Origin: Poriferisodalis sp965214215
GTDB lineage: Bacteria > Actinomycetota > Acidimicrobiia > Acidimicrobiales > Poriferisodalaceae
Direction of reading: 5' to 3'
Length of the DNA stretch: 64,000 nucleotides
Assembly: GCF_965214215.1 (NCBI RefSeq)
Contig: NZ_CBDCBD010000003.1
Span: 1,364,001 to 1,428,000 of the forward strand
Under the pieces are notes generated by a model. That model was not told the DNA's origin. It saw only the letters and a list, made by a program, of their open reading frames with translations, and searched no databases. Of the stretch, positions 43,899-53,141 are shown in pieces. Both the position numbers and the translations under genes were made by a program. Every line of letters begins with the position of its first letter. The stretch's first letter is position 1.

Positions 43899-46754
43899 TC
43901 AGACGTGGGCGCTTGAGCCGAGGTATGCGTTCACCACGGTCTCGTTGACGCGGATCTCGGCTGCCGTGCCCTGCGCGATGACCCGGCCGAATTCGAGCAC
44001 GTAGATGTAGTCGCACACCTCGAGCACGAGGCCCATGTCGTGGTCGATCAGCAAGATCGACACGCCCTCCGAGGCCACATCCAGCAGCCGGACGCCCAAC
44101 GCGATGCTCTCGGGTGTCGTCAGGCCGGCGGCAGGCTCATCGGCGAGCATCACGCGCGGTGCCGGCGCAAGTGCCCGCGCCACGCCGACCAGCTTCTGGC
44201 TGCCGAGCGGCAGGCTTGTCGGCTTCACCTCAGTGTCGTGGTCCAGCCCGACCAGCGCCATCGCGGCATCCGCCCGCGACTCTTGCGCAGGTCGCGTCGG
44301 CACCACAAAGTCGGCGAGAACTGAGCGGAACGAGGAACGCTCGGCGGCAACCTGCACGTTCTCTCGCACGGTCAGGTCGTCGAACAGCTCGAGCGACTGC
44401 CAAGTGCGCGTTAAGCCCAGCCGGGCGCGTTCATGGGGGGCTTCGCTGGTGAGCGGCGTCCCGCAGAAGGTGACCTGCCCTCGCGATGGCACGAACCCCG
44501 TAAGGGCATCGACGAATGTCGTCTTGCCGGCGCCGTTCGGCCCGATCAGCCCGACGATCTCGCCCTCGCGGACTCGCAGCGATGCCCCGTCCACTGCCTT
44601 CAGCCCGCCGAATCGAACCGTGAGGTCCGTGACGTCCAGCACGACGGGCGCATCGTCAAAGCTCCGAGGGCGCACCTTGCGCCGGTAGCTCGATGATGCT
44701 GGGATCTCGCCCGGAGACTCTGTGGCGTCGGCGCCGAACACGGCCTTGAGTTCGCCTCCGCGGGCCGCTGCTCTGGCGCGCCTGCGCGCCCGAACTGCCT
44801 TGAACCGTGCGAGGTTCTGTCGGTAGGCGCCGGCAAGGCCCTCGGGAAAGAAGATGGCGGTCACAACGAGTGCCACGCCAGCGGCGAACTGGTACCAGCG
44901 GCCGAGTGTGGCGATCCGGTCGGCGGTGATGTACACGATGCCGAGCGGCGCGAACAGCCCGGCGATGATCGCGCCGGCCACGCTCGTAATGCCGCACAGG
45001 TACGCCAGCGCCAGGAAACTCAAGCCGATCAGCACGGCAAAGCTCTCCGCGGACAGCTGGCCCCGGCTGTAGCCGATGAACGCACCGCCGATGCCGGCGA
45101 GGAACGACGCGATCCCGAACGCCAGCATCTTGGTCTTTGCCACCGAGATGCCGATCGACGCCCCGGCCCGCTCGTTCGAGCGCACGGCCAGGAACCGGCG
45201 CCCCGTCGCGCTGCGCGCAAGGTTGCCCACGGCGATCGCGCACACGGTCACCACCCCCACCACCAAGAGCCCGAATTCCATGCGCGCGAAATTCCTGCCT
45301 TCGCGGATGGAAAGGTCGACACCGAAGAGCGACGGCCCTGAGATCGGGTTGCCATACAGGCCGGTGATGGCGGTGTTGCGGAAGACGAATTCCTCGAGCG
45401 CGACGGCACCCGCCAGGGTGACCACGGCAAGTTGCGCGCCGCGGATGCGCAGGGCGGAGATTCCCACCACGAGGCCGAAGCTGGTAGCGATGAGTGCCGC
45501 CAGCAGCAGGGAGATGGGAAATGGGACGCCGAGGGAGTCGCCCAGCTTGCTGAGCGCAAAGCCTGACGCTCCCGCAATTGCGGCCTGCGCCAGTGAGATC
45601 TGGCCGACAAGCCCGGTCAGCACCACCAGCGACAGCATGACGATGGTCATGACCATGCTGGTGATGATCCCGATGCGATAACTGCCTTGGGTCACCACGG
45701 TCAGCACGATTGCGACCACCACGACGGCTGTGACAACACCGGGGCGCATCTTCGGCCTCACCACCTCGGGCAGGGCGTCGGCTTCGACAGCGCCGCGGGA
45801 CGGCAGCGTGTGACCCAAGCCGAACAGGGCGATCACGATGACGCCGAACGGCAGCGCATGGGAGATTCCGGTGATGGCCCAGTCGGGCCACCACGGGTTG
45901 GTGGTCTGGTACACGACGATCGACTGGAAGATGCCGAGGCCGAACCCTGCCGCCACGCTGACAGCGATGGACAGCAAGCGACCGATGACCGCGGCGGCCA
46001 GCGCGGGCACGATCGCGAGGATGTAGGTCAACGGGCTCAAGGTGACGATCGGCGAGGTCAGGATGACGATGAAGCCGACGGCGGTGCTCGACAGCACCCA
46101 CGTCGAGCCCGCCAGCATCTGCGGCGAGTAGCGGGCCAGGCTGACCGCCCGCTCGTTCTCGGCGGACGCCCGGGTGGCGAGCCCCAGTCGCGTGAAGCGG
46201 AACCATGCCCACGCCACCACGGCAGTCGCGAGCACGACAGCGCTGAGCCACAGGCGGTCGCGCGAGAAGCTGATGCCGGCGAAGCTCACCGGCTCGTTCG
46301 GCAGGATCGGCGCCACGACACGGGCCGTGCTGGTGAAGTGCATCACGATCATGGCTTGGATCACGAGCAGTACGCCCACCGACGCCACGACGCGGGCCAG
46401 GATCGGAGCGCGTCGAAGCGGCCGGAAGACGAGGAAGTGCACCATCAGACCGACGAGGCTGCACGACAGCACGGCGAGGATGATCGCCACCGCGAATGCC
46501 ACCGTGCCTGAGCTGCCGCCGAGGCCGATCCGGTTGGGAAGGACCACCACTGGCAGCACGAGATCGCCGGTGCGGCTGAGCTCGTCGTAGACGTAGGCCC
46601 CCCACATCGCCATGGCCCCGGTGGCGAAGTTGATGATGCCGGTGCCGCGGTAGGTGATGACCAAGCCCATCGACAGCGCCGCGTATATGCAGCCGAATCC
46701 CAGGCCGACGATCGCGAAGAGGAGGTACTGGTCCACCTCAGACCGGCCGGTCAC
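43899..46754 (-). CDS. Fused LivH-LivM-LivG branched-chain-type ABC transporter protein
   Basis: A 951-residue three-part fusion. Residues 1-320 are a LivH-type permease (YRGTGIINFATGAMAMWGAY), ~335-650 a LivM-type permease (QISLAQAAIAGASGFA, LRIRGAQLAVVTLAG, LAVRSNERAGASIGI), a basic linker to ~700, and ~705-951 a LivG-type ATPase with Walker A GPNGAGKTT (738-746), signature LPLGSQKLVGVARALA, Walker B RVMLADEP and switch LIDHDMGLV. Each part is of normal length, so this is a true fusion. The separate LivF ATPase and binding protein are upstream in the same operon. Confidence 0.92.
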   Translation of the reverse strand: MTGRSEVDQYLLFAIVGLGFGCIYAALSMGLVITYRGTGIINFATGAMAMWGAYVYDELSRTGDLVLPVVVLPNRIGLGGSSGTVAFAVAIILAVLSCSLVGLMVHFLVFRPLRRAPILARVVASVGVLLVIQAMIVMHFTSTARVVAPILPNEPVSFAGISFSRDRLWLSAVVLATAVVAWAWFRFTRLGLATRASAENERAVSLARYSPQMLAGSTWVLSSTAVGFIVILTSPIVTLSPLTYILAIVPALAAAVIGRLLSIAVSVAAGFGLGIFQSIVVYQTTNPWWPDWAITGISHALPFGVIVIALFGLGHTLPSRGAVEADALPEVVRPKMRPGVVTAVVVVAIVLTVVTQGSYRIGIITSMVMTIVMLSLVVLTGLVGQISLAQAAIAGASGFALSKLGDSLGVPFPISLLLAALIATSFGLVVGISALRIRGAQLAVVTLAGAVALEEFVFRNTAITGLYGNPISGPSLFGVDLSIREGRNFARMEFGLLVVGVVTVCAIAVGNLARSATGRRFLAVRSNERAGASIGISVAKTKMLAFGIASFLAGIGGAFIGYSRGQLSAESFAVLIGLSFLALAYLCGITSVAGAIIAGLFAPLGIVYITADRIATLGRWYQFAAGVALVVTAIFFPEGLAGAYRQNLARFKAVRARRRARAAARGGELKAVFGADATESPGEIPASSSYRRKVRPRSFDDAPVVLDVTDLTVRFGGLKAVDGASLRVREGEIVGLIGPNGAGKTTFVDALTGFVPSRGQVTFCGTPLTSEAPHERARLGLTRTWQSLELFDDLTVRENVQVAAERSSFRSVLADFVVPTRPAQESRADAAMALVGLDHDTEVKPTSLPLGSQKLVGVARALAPAPRVMLADEPAAGLTTPESIALGVRLLDVASEGVSILLIDHDMGLVLEVCDYIYVLEFGRVIAQGTAAEIRVNETVVNAYLGSSAHV

Positions 46755-46804
46755 TCATCTGGGAATGCTCGCGGATGAGCCGGCGGTTGTGTGGATGGTG
46801 GTCG

Positions 46805-48160
46805 CTACAAACCGCTGAGTTCGTAGGCGTCGAAGGGCCCGTCGCCGACCACGACCCGGCGAAGCGTGCCGTCTTCGGCTTCGACGACTTGCCACACCAT
46901 GATGTGCGACATGCAGTGCGACGACTCCGGCGGCCACGGCGCTTGCCCGCATCGCAGGTTGGGCCCGAACCAGCCGGGCGTCTCGCCGGAGTTTGCGAAT
47001 GCATTGGTTATCGACTCGGCGGAGATGGGTCCCTCGATCGTCTCGAGGACAAACTCGATCTCGCGCCACGCCCCGTAGGGTGCCACGGCGAATCCTTCGA
47101 TGAGCTGTTCATGACCTGCCGCGGTCATGTCCTGCGCGTACGCCGCGAGGCGTTCTTGAATCTCGGGAGGCGCGAACTCGGCAACCCACGGCACCCACTG
47201 GTCGCCTTGGGTGTAGGTGCCCAAAGCAGCAGGCCCGAGCACGTCGATGTACAGAGAGCACGACCCGGCGAAGATCGGCTTGTCGAAGCCGCTGGCGGCC
47301 GCAGAGCCGACCATGCCGATGCAGCCGAACTCGTCGAGCTGGCCCATCATGCCGTCAACGCCGGCGGACTGGGCGGCTGCAATCGCGGCAGTCCAGTCGG
47401 GCGCAGCGATATCAACCACGATGCGCGACATGTTGATGCCGTGGTGTTCAAGCACCGGGGCGATGATGTTGTCCATGAAGTCCAGGGCGGTGGACGAATC
47501 CTGGATGACCACGGCGATGTGGTCGATGCCGAGCTCCTTGAAGGTCTTGGCCGGGCCGACGGCAAAAGCGCCGGTCGCGACGTGAAGCAGGAACGCGCCG
47601 GGGCTGTTGCGCTCGGTGGGGCCCCACGAGTGAGACGAGACGTAGGGAATGCCTGCGTCGACCCACAGCCCGAGTGCGGCTTCTGAGCTCAGCTCGACGC
47701 CCATGTAGGCCATGACGACGTCTTCCTCGATCAGCTTGATGGCGCAGTTGATGGCGCTCTCGGGCGTGCCGTCGGAGAGGCACACGACCGGCTCGATGAC
47801 GGCGCCGTGGATACCGCCGTTCCGATTGATGACGTCGATGGCTACCTCGCCGCCGATGCGCATCTCCGGCAGGGAGATATTGCCGCCCTCGTTGTTGACG
47901 TAGCCGACCCGGATGACCTCGCCGGCGCGGTCGATGGCAGCGCTGGCGCTTGAGGGGTCATCGCCGCCGGCTGCGTCATCGCCGTCAGATGCCGAGCCGT
48001 CGCCGGCATCGTCGTCGGCTTCCGAGTCGCCGGTCGCCGCGGGTGCCGTGGTGGCCACAGGCTCGTCGGTGTCGCTGGCGTCGTCAGAGCCGCCGCATGC
48101 GGCTGCGACGAGACTGAAAGCGCAGAGGACTGCGAAGAGTCGAGGCAGGAGAAGCAACAC
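46805..48160 (-). CDS. Branched-chain amino-acid-type ABC substrate-binding lipoprotein
   Basis: A 451-residue type-I periplasmic-binding-fold lipoprotein. The signal peptide ends in a lipobox (FSLVAAAC, Cys22), followed by an unusually long Asp/Ser/Ala-rich linker to about residue 75. The domain starts at VIRVGYVNNEGGNISLPEMR, then GGEVAIDVINRNGGIHGAVI, typical of LivJ-like and amide/urea-binding proteins. Four further Cys could form disulfides. It lies 12 bp after livF and 50 bp before the LivHMG fusion. Ligand unknown. Confidence 0.9.
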   Translation of the reverse strand: MLLLLPRLFAVLCAFSLVAAACGGSDDASDTDEPVATTAPAATGDSEADDDAGDGSASDGDDAAGGDDPSSASAAIDRAGEVIRVGYVNNEGGNISLPEMRIGGEVAIDVINRNGGIHGAVIEPVVCLSDGTPESAINCAIKLIEEDVVMAYMGVELSSEAALGLWVDAGIPYVSSHSWGPTERNSPGAFLLHVATGAFAVGPAKTFKELGIDHIAVVIQDSSTALDFMDNIIAPVLEHHGINMSRIVVDIAAPDWTAAIAAAQSAGVDGMMGQLDEFGCIGMVGSAAASGFDKPIFAGSCSLYIDVLGPAALGTYTQGDQWVPWVAEFAPPEIQERLAAYAQDMTAAGHEQLIEGFAVAPYGAWREIEFVLETIEGPISAESITNAFANSGETPGWFGPNLRCGQAPWPPESSHCMSHIMVWQVVEAEDGTLRRVVVGDGPFDAYELSGL

Positions 48161-48172
48161 GGGGCTTCGACG

Positions 48173-48937
48173 CTACTCGTGGTCCAGGGTTCGCTCACCG
48201 AGATAGCTGGCCTCGAGCACCTCGGGCCGTTGCGCCAGTTCCTCCGCCGTGCCCGACAGCGCCAGCTCGCCGTGATTGAGCACGTAGGCCCGGTCGGTGA
48301 TGGCGAGCGCGGCGTGCACGTGCTGTTCCACCAACAGGACAGCCGTGCCAGTCTCGTCGGCGATGCGGCGCACCACCGGCAGCAGGCGCTCCACGATGAT
48401 CGGCGCCAAGCCGAGGCTCATCTCGTCCACCATCAGGAGCTTCGGATCGGCGATGAGCTTGCAGCCCAAGGCCAGCATTTGCTGCTCGCCGCCCGAGAGC
48501 AATCCGGTTCGACGGTCCAGGAGTTCGGAGAGGGCGGGAAACCAGCCGATGATGTCGTCCTCGGTGACCTCGCTGCGGCGGTGCCGGTGAAGGCGCAGGT
48601 TCTCCGCAACGCTGAGCTGGAAGAAGATGCCGCGGTCCTCGGGCAGCAGCGCTGCGCCTCGACGGGCCACCTGGTGCGCGCTGGCGCCGCCGAGGGGCTT
48701 GCCCAGCACGTCGATCTCGCCGTCGATGGGCCGTAGGACACCCGCGATGGTCAGCAGCGTGGTCGTCTTGCCCGCGCCGTTGGGTCCGAGCAGCGCCACT
48801 ACCTCTCCCGGGTTGACATGGAGCGACAGGTCGCGTACGGCCGGCACGCCGCCCCAGCCGGCCACCAGATTCCGAACATCCAGCGCACGGGTTGCGACAG
48901 CGGTGCCTTCGGGGACTGCGGCCTCGGCTGTGCTCAT
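48173..48937 (-). CDS. livF: LivF-type ABC transporter ATPase
   Basis: A 254-residue ABC ATPase with Walker A GPNGAGKTT, LLPEDRGIFFQLSVAENLRL after the Q-loop, signature LLSGGEQQMLALGCKL, Walker B LLMVDEMSLGLAP (Asp-Glu present, Met for the usual Pro, typical of LivF) and VEQHVHAAL. The start MSTAEAAV at 48937 is chosen because the LivF homology begins just after; everything farther upstream in frame is antisense to the hydrolase gene. It pairs with the LivG domain of the fusion protein. Confidence 0.92.
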   Translation of the reverse strand: MSTAEAAVPEGTAVATRALDVRNLVAGWGGVPAVRDLSLHVNPGEVVALLGPNGAGKTTTLLTIAGVLRPIDGEIDVLGKPLGGASAHQVARRGAALLPEDRGIFFQLSVAENLRLHRHRRSEVTEDDIIGWFPALSELLDRRTGLLSGGEQQMLALGCKLIADPKLLMVDEMSLGLAPIIVERLLPVVRRIADETGTAVLLVEQHVHAALAITDRAYVLNHGELALSGTAEELAQRPEVLEASYLGERTLDHE

Positions 48938-48947
48938 GCGGTTGGGC

Positions 48948-49004
48948 TCATGTGTGGACCTCGGAACCAAGGTAGGCGTCGGTGACGGCCTCGTCCCGAT
49001 ACCC
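48948..49004 (-). pseudogene. C-terminal relic of a stand-alone livG gene
   Basis: Just upstream of livF the minus strand reads GYRDEAVTDAYLGSEVHT and a TGA at 48950-48948. This matches the LivG C-terminus of the fusion protein (RVNETVVNAYLGSSAHV) in sequence and in ending. Only ~18 codons remain; the rest is unrelated. It appears to be what is left of a separate livG that preceded livF. Confidence 0.55.
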
Positions 49005-49151
49005 GTCGGCCGAGTCGTCAAACAGCGCACGCGCCGACCTCTGCCGGCGAGCGGACCGACGGTCCCGCTTTCCGTTCGCGCGATGTCGCGGCTGCAATGA
49101 TGAACGTCGAATCGGCGGCCGGAGGGTCCGGCACGGCAGAGAGGACTGGTC

Positions 49152-50300
49152 ATGGAAGTCAGCGGGACATGCAAGGAAGGCTTTGAGGCAGTCCGCGACG
49201 CCTTCGAACAGAACTTCGCCGAAGGCCTCGAGGTTGGCGCCGCAGCGGCGGTCACCGTCGACGGCGAATCCGTCGTGGACATCTGGGCCGGCGATGCCGA
49301 CCCGCAGAGCGCCTCGTGGGATCGCGACACGATCGTCAACGTGTACTCCACCACCAAGACCATGGCGGCGACCTGCATGCTGGCCTTGGCCGACCGCGGC
49401 CAGCTGGATTTCGACGCGCCCGTGTGCGAGTACTGGCCAGAGTTCGCTCAGAACGGCAAGGACGGCGTGCTGGTGTGCCACGTCATGTCCCACACCGCCG
49501 GGCTCCCCGGTTTCGTGCCGGCAGTCTCGGCGGAGGACCTGTACGACCTCGACGTCATCGCCGAACGGCTCGCGGCCCAGGAACTGTGGTTTGAGCCAGG
49601 CACCAAATCGGCCTATCACGCAGTCACCCAAGGCAACCTCGAAGGCGAGATCCTCTACCGCATCACCGGAAGGCGCATGGCCGACTGGTTTCGTGAGGAA
49701 ATCGCAGAGCCGCTGGGCGCTGATTTCTGGATGAGCCTGCCCGCCTCCGAGGATCGCCGGGTGAGCGACCTGATCCCCCCACCGCCACCGCCGATGCCGG
49801 AGCTGAACGGTGTGCCGGTCGGCCCCGACTCGACTTGCATCCGCACGATGACCAGCTGCCTGCTCAACGCCACTGAGCCTCGGACACGGGCGTGGCGAGC
49901 AGCCGAGATCCCCGCCGCCGGCGGCTTCGGCAACGCACGGTCCATTGCACGGATCCATTCCATGCTCGCATGCGGGGGAGACGTGGACGGCGTGCGCATC
50001 ATGTCCTATGCCGGGGCGCGCAAGGCTCTCGAAGAACAGATCGACAACATCGACGATGTGCTTCTGCTGCGGCTCCGGCATGGTCTGGGCTTCGCCCGCG
50101 AGCTCGACGGCTGGGTCACCAGCCCCAATCCGAATCACATGTTCTGGGGCGGCTGGGGCGGCTCGATTGCCGTGGTCGATTTCGACGTGCGAGCGTCGGT
50201 GGCCTACGTGATGAACCGGATGGATGCCGCCATCACCGGCGACCCGCGCGGCGGCCGCATCGTGGATGCCGCCTTCGCCAGCATCTCCGCCGCCGGCTGA
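49152..50300 (+). CDS. Serine hydrolase of the beta-lactamase/EstB family
   Basis: A 382-residue class-C-beta-lactamase-like esterase. The nucleophile motif is STTK in VYSTTKTMAATCMLALADRG near residue 73, the Tyr-x-x motif is in SAYHAVTQGN and the third box is likely in MFWGGWGGS. FDAPVCEYWPEF is the family's usual segment. No signal peptide is seen, so it acts in the cytoplasm. Members hydrolyse esters rather than beta-lactams. Start ATG 49152 gives the family length. Confidence 0.88.
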   Translation: MEVSGTCKEGFEAVRDAFEQNFAEGLEVGAAAAVTVDGESVVDIWAGDADPQSASWDRDTIVNVYSTTKTMAATCMLALADRGQLDFDAPVCEYWPEFAQNGKDGVLVCHVMSHTAGLPGFVPAVSAEDLYDLDVIAERLAAQELWFEPGTKSAYHAVTQGNLEGEILYRITGRRMADWFREEIAEPLGADFWMSLPASEDRRVSDLIPPPPPPMPELNGVPVGPDSTCIRTMTSCLLNATEPRTRAWRAAEIPAAGGFGNARSIARIHSMLACGGDVDGVRIMSYAGARKALEEQIDNIDDVLLLRLRHGLGFARELDGWVTSPNPNHMFWGGWGGSIAVVDFDVRASVAYVMNRMDAAITGDPRGGRIVDAAFASISAAG

Positions 50301-50432
50301 GTAGGACATAGTCGATGTCGGAGCACGACCGAACCGCGCCCCCGGCGGCGAGAGCCGGGATTGTGGCCAGAAGCGACCATGCGTTGAATTCAAGTGTGGT
50401 CCGCCCGGCGCGGCCATGCCCGGAGAATTGAA

Positions 50433-51245
50433 ATGTTTGTCTTGTTGTGGAACCCCGACTCGTCGAGTGTCGACGACCATGAGTTCGAAATGTTGCAACA
50501 CGATTTCAGCGAAGAAAATTCGCTTGTCCGTGACTGGTCGGTACATCGCAAAGGAGGTGTTTCGATAGGCGATAAGATGTTCCTGCTTCGGGTTAAGCGG
50601 GAAAGAGGAATTGTGGCACTCGGGACTGCGGAGAGCGAAATATTTGAGGACGAGCACTGGGACGGCTCGGACAGAATCGCTCGTTATATCGATGTTGTCT
50701 GGCAGACCATTCTTCCGGTAGATGACCGCATGCCGATCGACGTAGTCGTGAATGTTGCTCCTAACACAGCATGGAACAGTCTGCAATCGTCAGGAGCTGA
50801 GGTCCGAGTCGAGGACCAGGAATCACTGCTTGAAGCGTGGTACGACTGGCTCGTGGGCCTCGATGTTGATTTCCCGGCAAATGAGGCCGGAGTGCGATCT
50901 GGCGCGGAGAGGCGGATAGTCGAAGGTGCGTCAAAACGAGTGGTCGTAAATCGTTTTGAGCGCAGCAAGAAAGCGAGAGAGCATTGCATAAGGGCGCACG
51001 GTGCGCGTTGCGCAGTCTGCGGGCTTGACTTTGAAGATATGTATGGTCAAATTGGTGCCGGCCACATTCACGTCCATCATAAGGTGCCCCTCTCCGGAGC
51101 GGTAGACGGATCTGGATATGAACTTGATCCAGTAAACGATCTAGTGCCGGTGTGCCCTAACTGCCACGAAATGCTCCACATAGGTGTCGATGAGCCCCGC
51201 ACCGTCGAGGAACTTCAGAAGATCATCCAGGATGTCGCTCAATAG
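50433..51245 (+). CDS. EVE-HNH endonuclease, modification-dependent-restriction type
   Basis: A 270-residue two-domain protein. Residues 1-~140 (FVLLWNPDSSS, RDWSVHRKGGVSIGDKMFLL, GIVALGTAESEIFEDEHW) resemble the PUA-like EVE domain, which reads modified bases. Residues ~185-250 are an HNH nuclease: CAVCG, then HVHHKVPLSG, VNDLVPVCPNCHEMLH, giving the catalytic His215/His216, Asn235 and the Zn-binding Cys193/196/241/244. EVE-HNH fusions belong to modification-dependent (type IV) restriction. The gene is visibly richer in A+T than its neighbours, suggesting transfer, and abuts a decapitated LLM gene. Start ATG 50433 follows GGAGAATTGAA. Confidence 0.82.
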   Translation: MFVLLWNPDSSSVDDHEFEMLQHDFSEENSLVRDWSVHRKGGVSIGDKMFLLRVKRERGIVALGTAESEIFEDEHWDGSDRIARYIDVVWQTILPVDDRMPIDVVVNVAPNTAWNSLQSSGAEVRVEDQESLLEAWYDWLVGLDVDFPANEAGVRSGAERRIVEGASKRVVVNRFERSKKAREHCIRAHGARCAVCGLDFEDMYGQIGAGHIHVHHKVPLSGAVDGSGYELDPVNDLVPVCPNCHEMLHIGVDEPRTVEELQKIIQDVAQ

Positions 51246-51260
51246 CGGATTGTCGGCGGT

Positions 51261-51808
51261 ACTACATCTCACGCCGACATAGAGGCGTTTCGCACTCATG
51301 ATGGTGGTTGTGGTCTCGACGGCTTCCACTTCTTCGCCTACTCGCTGCTGCACTATTACCAATTCGGCACGCACACGCCGGGTCGCACCGACATCTGGAC
51401 CGAGTTCGAGCAGAACCGTGCCGAAATGGGCTTCGAGAAGCTGAATGCCCAGGTCGACGAAGCCCGCGCCGATGACAACACTGGCATCGAGGAAGGCGGG
51501 CTGGACTCACTGCGGGGCTGCATCGGCACGCCCGACCAGATCCGCGACTTCGTGCGCGCCTACGAGGACGCCGGGGTGGACGAGCTGATCTTCGTGAGCC
51601 AGGCGGGTCGCAACTGCCACGAAGACATCTGCGAGTCGATGGAGCTGTTCGCCTGGAAGTCATGCCCGAGTTCGCTGAGCGCGCCCCGCAGCGTGAGGCC
51701 GCAAAGCGCGAGCGCTACGCAGAGACGATCGAACGGCTCCAGAACTTCCACAGCATCGACACCGAGCCGCGCCTGGAGCTGGCCGTCCCGGCCAACCCCA
51801 GCATCTAG
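51261..51808 (+). pseudogene. 3' fragment of an LLM-class oxidoreductase gene with a frameshift
   Basis: No start codon; the frame reads DGFHFFAYSLLHYYQFGTHT and CIGTPDQIRDFVRAYEDAGV and DELIFVSQAGRNCHEDICES, an LLM oxidoreductase C-terminus. Near 51658 it leaves homology unless one base is restored (AAG-TCATG, expected AAG-GTC-ATG), after which the other frame reads VMPEFAERAPQREAAKRERY and ends naturally at 51806-51808. The 5' ~200 codons have been lost at the boundary with the EVE-HNH gene. Confidence 0.7.
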
Positions 51809-51952
51809 CCCACGGTCCGCTCGCTGACGTCATTGCCGAGCGCTGGACGACTCATCGCTGACCTGCGAACCGCGACGAGCACCAGTTGCGCAACCCGCGT
51901 GATTGTTACATCCCCGGCGTACGTTCGAGTCGCTGCCAGAGGAGGAGAGTCG

Positions 51953-52732
51953 ATGACCGCGACGCGACATGGTGATCGTGCAGAAGCTCAGGACGGCCAC
52001 GCAAGAGCGATTGGCGGCCTCGCTTGCTCGGACCTGATGGCCGGAACTCAGCATGCTGCATACACTGGCGATGTGGTGCTGCTCGCTACCGATGAGGATT
52101 GTGCGAGCGTCTCGATACGTGCCCTGCTGGAGTCCGCAGACGGCCGACGGTTGCGCATGACGCGCACCATGGTGGTCAAGCTGCTGTATCTGGCGGACCT
52201 TAGATCGGTCGCGACGGATGGGCGGGCCCGTTCGGGCATCTTGTGGCGCTGGTGGCACTACGGCCCGTATTGCCAATCGCTGCGCAGGGTCGAGGACCGG
52301 CTCGTCGCTGACGGATTGATCAAGCGCAGCACCAGTTATCTCTCCGCAGATGTAGAGGAGGCGGTGTTGAGTTCCGGCAGTGCTTCGTCGGAGATTTCGA
52401 CTCGGGCTAGTGCGTTCTTGACGCATCTCGAAGCCGTGCTCGACGACCACGGCCGTATGACTGCTGGCGCGTTGACGGATTTGGCATACCAGACTGCTCC
52501 GATGGTTGAAGCTCAGCAATCTGGAGTAAGAGGCGTTGTGCTGGACTTGCAGGTGGGGCGAACCGATGCGGCCGACGTCGATGCCGTCATGTCCGCCCTG
52601 GCTGAGCGGCCCGATCTCGTTGCCATGCCCCTGGTTGATGCCAGCTCCTTGGGTGCCCCGGACGCAGCCGAGATCGTCGGAATGTTTCGCGGCAACCGGG
52701 CGCGAGCCAATCGCAGGTTGCTGGCTGACTGA
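51953..52732 (+). CDS. Panacea (SocA-like) antitoxin
   Basis: A 259-residue protein preceded by a very good Shine-Dalgarno (GAGGAGAG, 5 nt before ATG 51953). Residues ~68-125 (RMTRTMVVKLLYLADLRSVA, ILWRWWHYGPYCQSLRRVED, VADGLIKR) match the Panacea/SocA domain (KLLYLaD...YGPfs..l). The C-terminal ~120 residues are helical and end in DAAEIVGMFRGNRARAN. Panacea proteins are promiscuous antitoxins joined to many unrelated toxins. Its stop is 1 nt before the toxin's GTG. Confidence 0.75.
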   Translation: MTATRHGDRAEAQDGHARAIGGLACSDLMAGTQHAAYTGDVVLLATDEDCASVSIRALLESADGRRLRMTRTMVVKLLYLADLRSVATDGRARSGILWRWWHYGPYCQSLRRVEDRLVADGLIKRSTSYLSADVEEAVLSSGSASSEISTRASAFLTHLEAVLDDHGRMTAGALTDLAYQTAPMVEAQQSGVRGVVLDLQVGRTDAADVDAVMSALAERPDLVAMPLVDASSLGAPDAAEIVGMFRGNRARANRRLLAD

Positions 52733-52733
52733 G

Positions 52734-53141
52734 GTGTCGCACATCCGACTGGGCGATGTCTACGACATCGACGACGACCTGATTCGCATGTTGCCTGAGG
52801 GTGATCGGAGCTTTCACGCATCACGGCCATTCGTTGTCCTCAATGACATCGGAAACGACCAGCAGCATTGGCCCGTCGTCATGGGCTGTCCGATATCCAG
52901 TTCGGCCAAGTCAACAACGGCCTTCTGCGTTCAGTTGCAGAGCGGCGAGGCCGGCATGAACAAGACGAGCTGGATTCGGGTGGCAGCGTTGCAGCCACTG
53001 GAAAAGTCCGACCTTGCGCCATCTCGCTGGAGAGGACGGCTGCCCGCTCAGCGGCTGGCCGAAGTAAGAGGGAACCTCCTCTTCTATCTGGGACTCAGGA
53101 TCCCCTCAACTCCGAGCGCCGACGCTGACGCCGGCATCTGA
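52734..53141 (+). CDS. MazF/PemK-like toxin paired with Panacea
   Basis: A 135-residue protein with GTG start at 52734, coupled to the Panacea gene. VSHIRLGDVYDIDDDLIRML, then SRPFVVLNDIGNDQQHWPVV, GCPISSSAKSTTAF, NKTSWIRVAALQPLEK and YLGL follow the order of MazF/PemK SH3-like mRNA interferases (GDVY...RPvvVi...PitSs...sWv...lq). The arginine of the RP motif and the PISSS loop are the expected RNA-binding site. Together the two genes form a toxin-antitoxin module. Assignment by motif order. Confidence 0.68.
   Translation: MSHIRLGDVYDIDDDLIRMLPEGDRSFHASRPFVVLNDIGNDQQHWPVVMGCPISSSAKSTTAFCVQLQSGEAGMNKTSWIRVAALQPLEKSDLAPSRWRGRLPAQRLAEVRGNLLFYLGLRIPSTPSADADAGI

Noticed and set aside
50384..50393. 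TTGAATTCAA palindrome ~40 bp before the EVE-HNH gene
   Set aside because: Ten bases, single copy, in an A+T-richer patch; could arise by chance and no regulator is suggested.
48948..50786. 612-codon minus-strand frame
   Set aside because: Antisense to the serine hydrolase and EVE-HNH genes; only its last ~18 codons (livG relic) have meaning.
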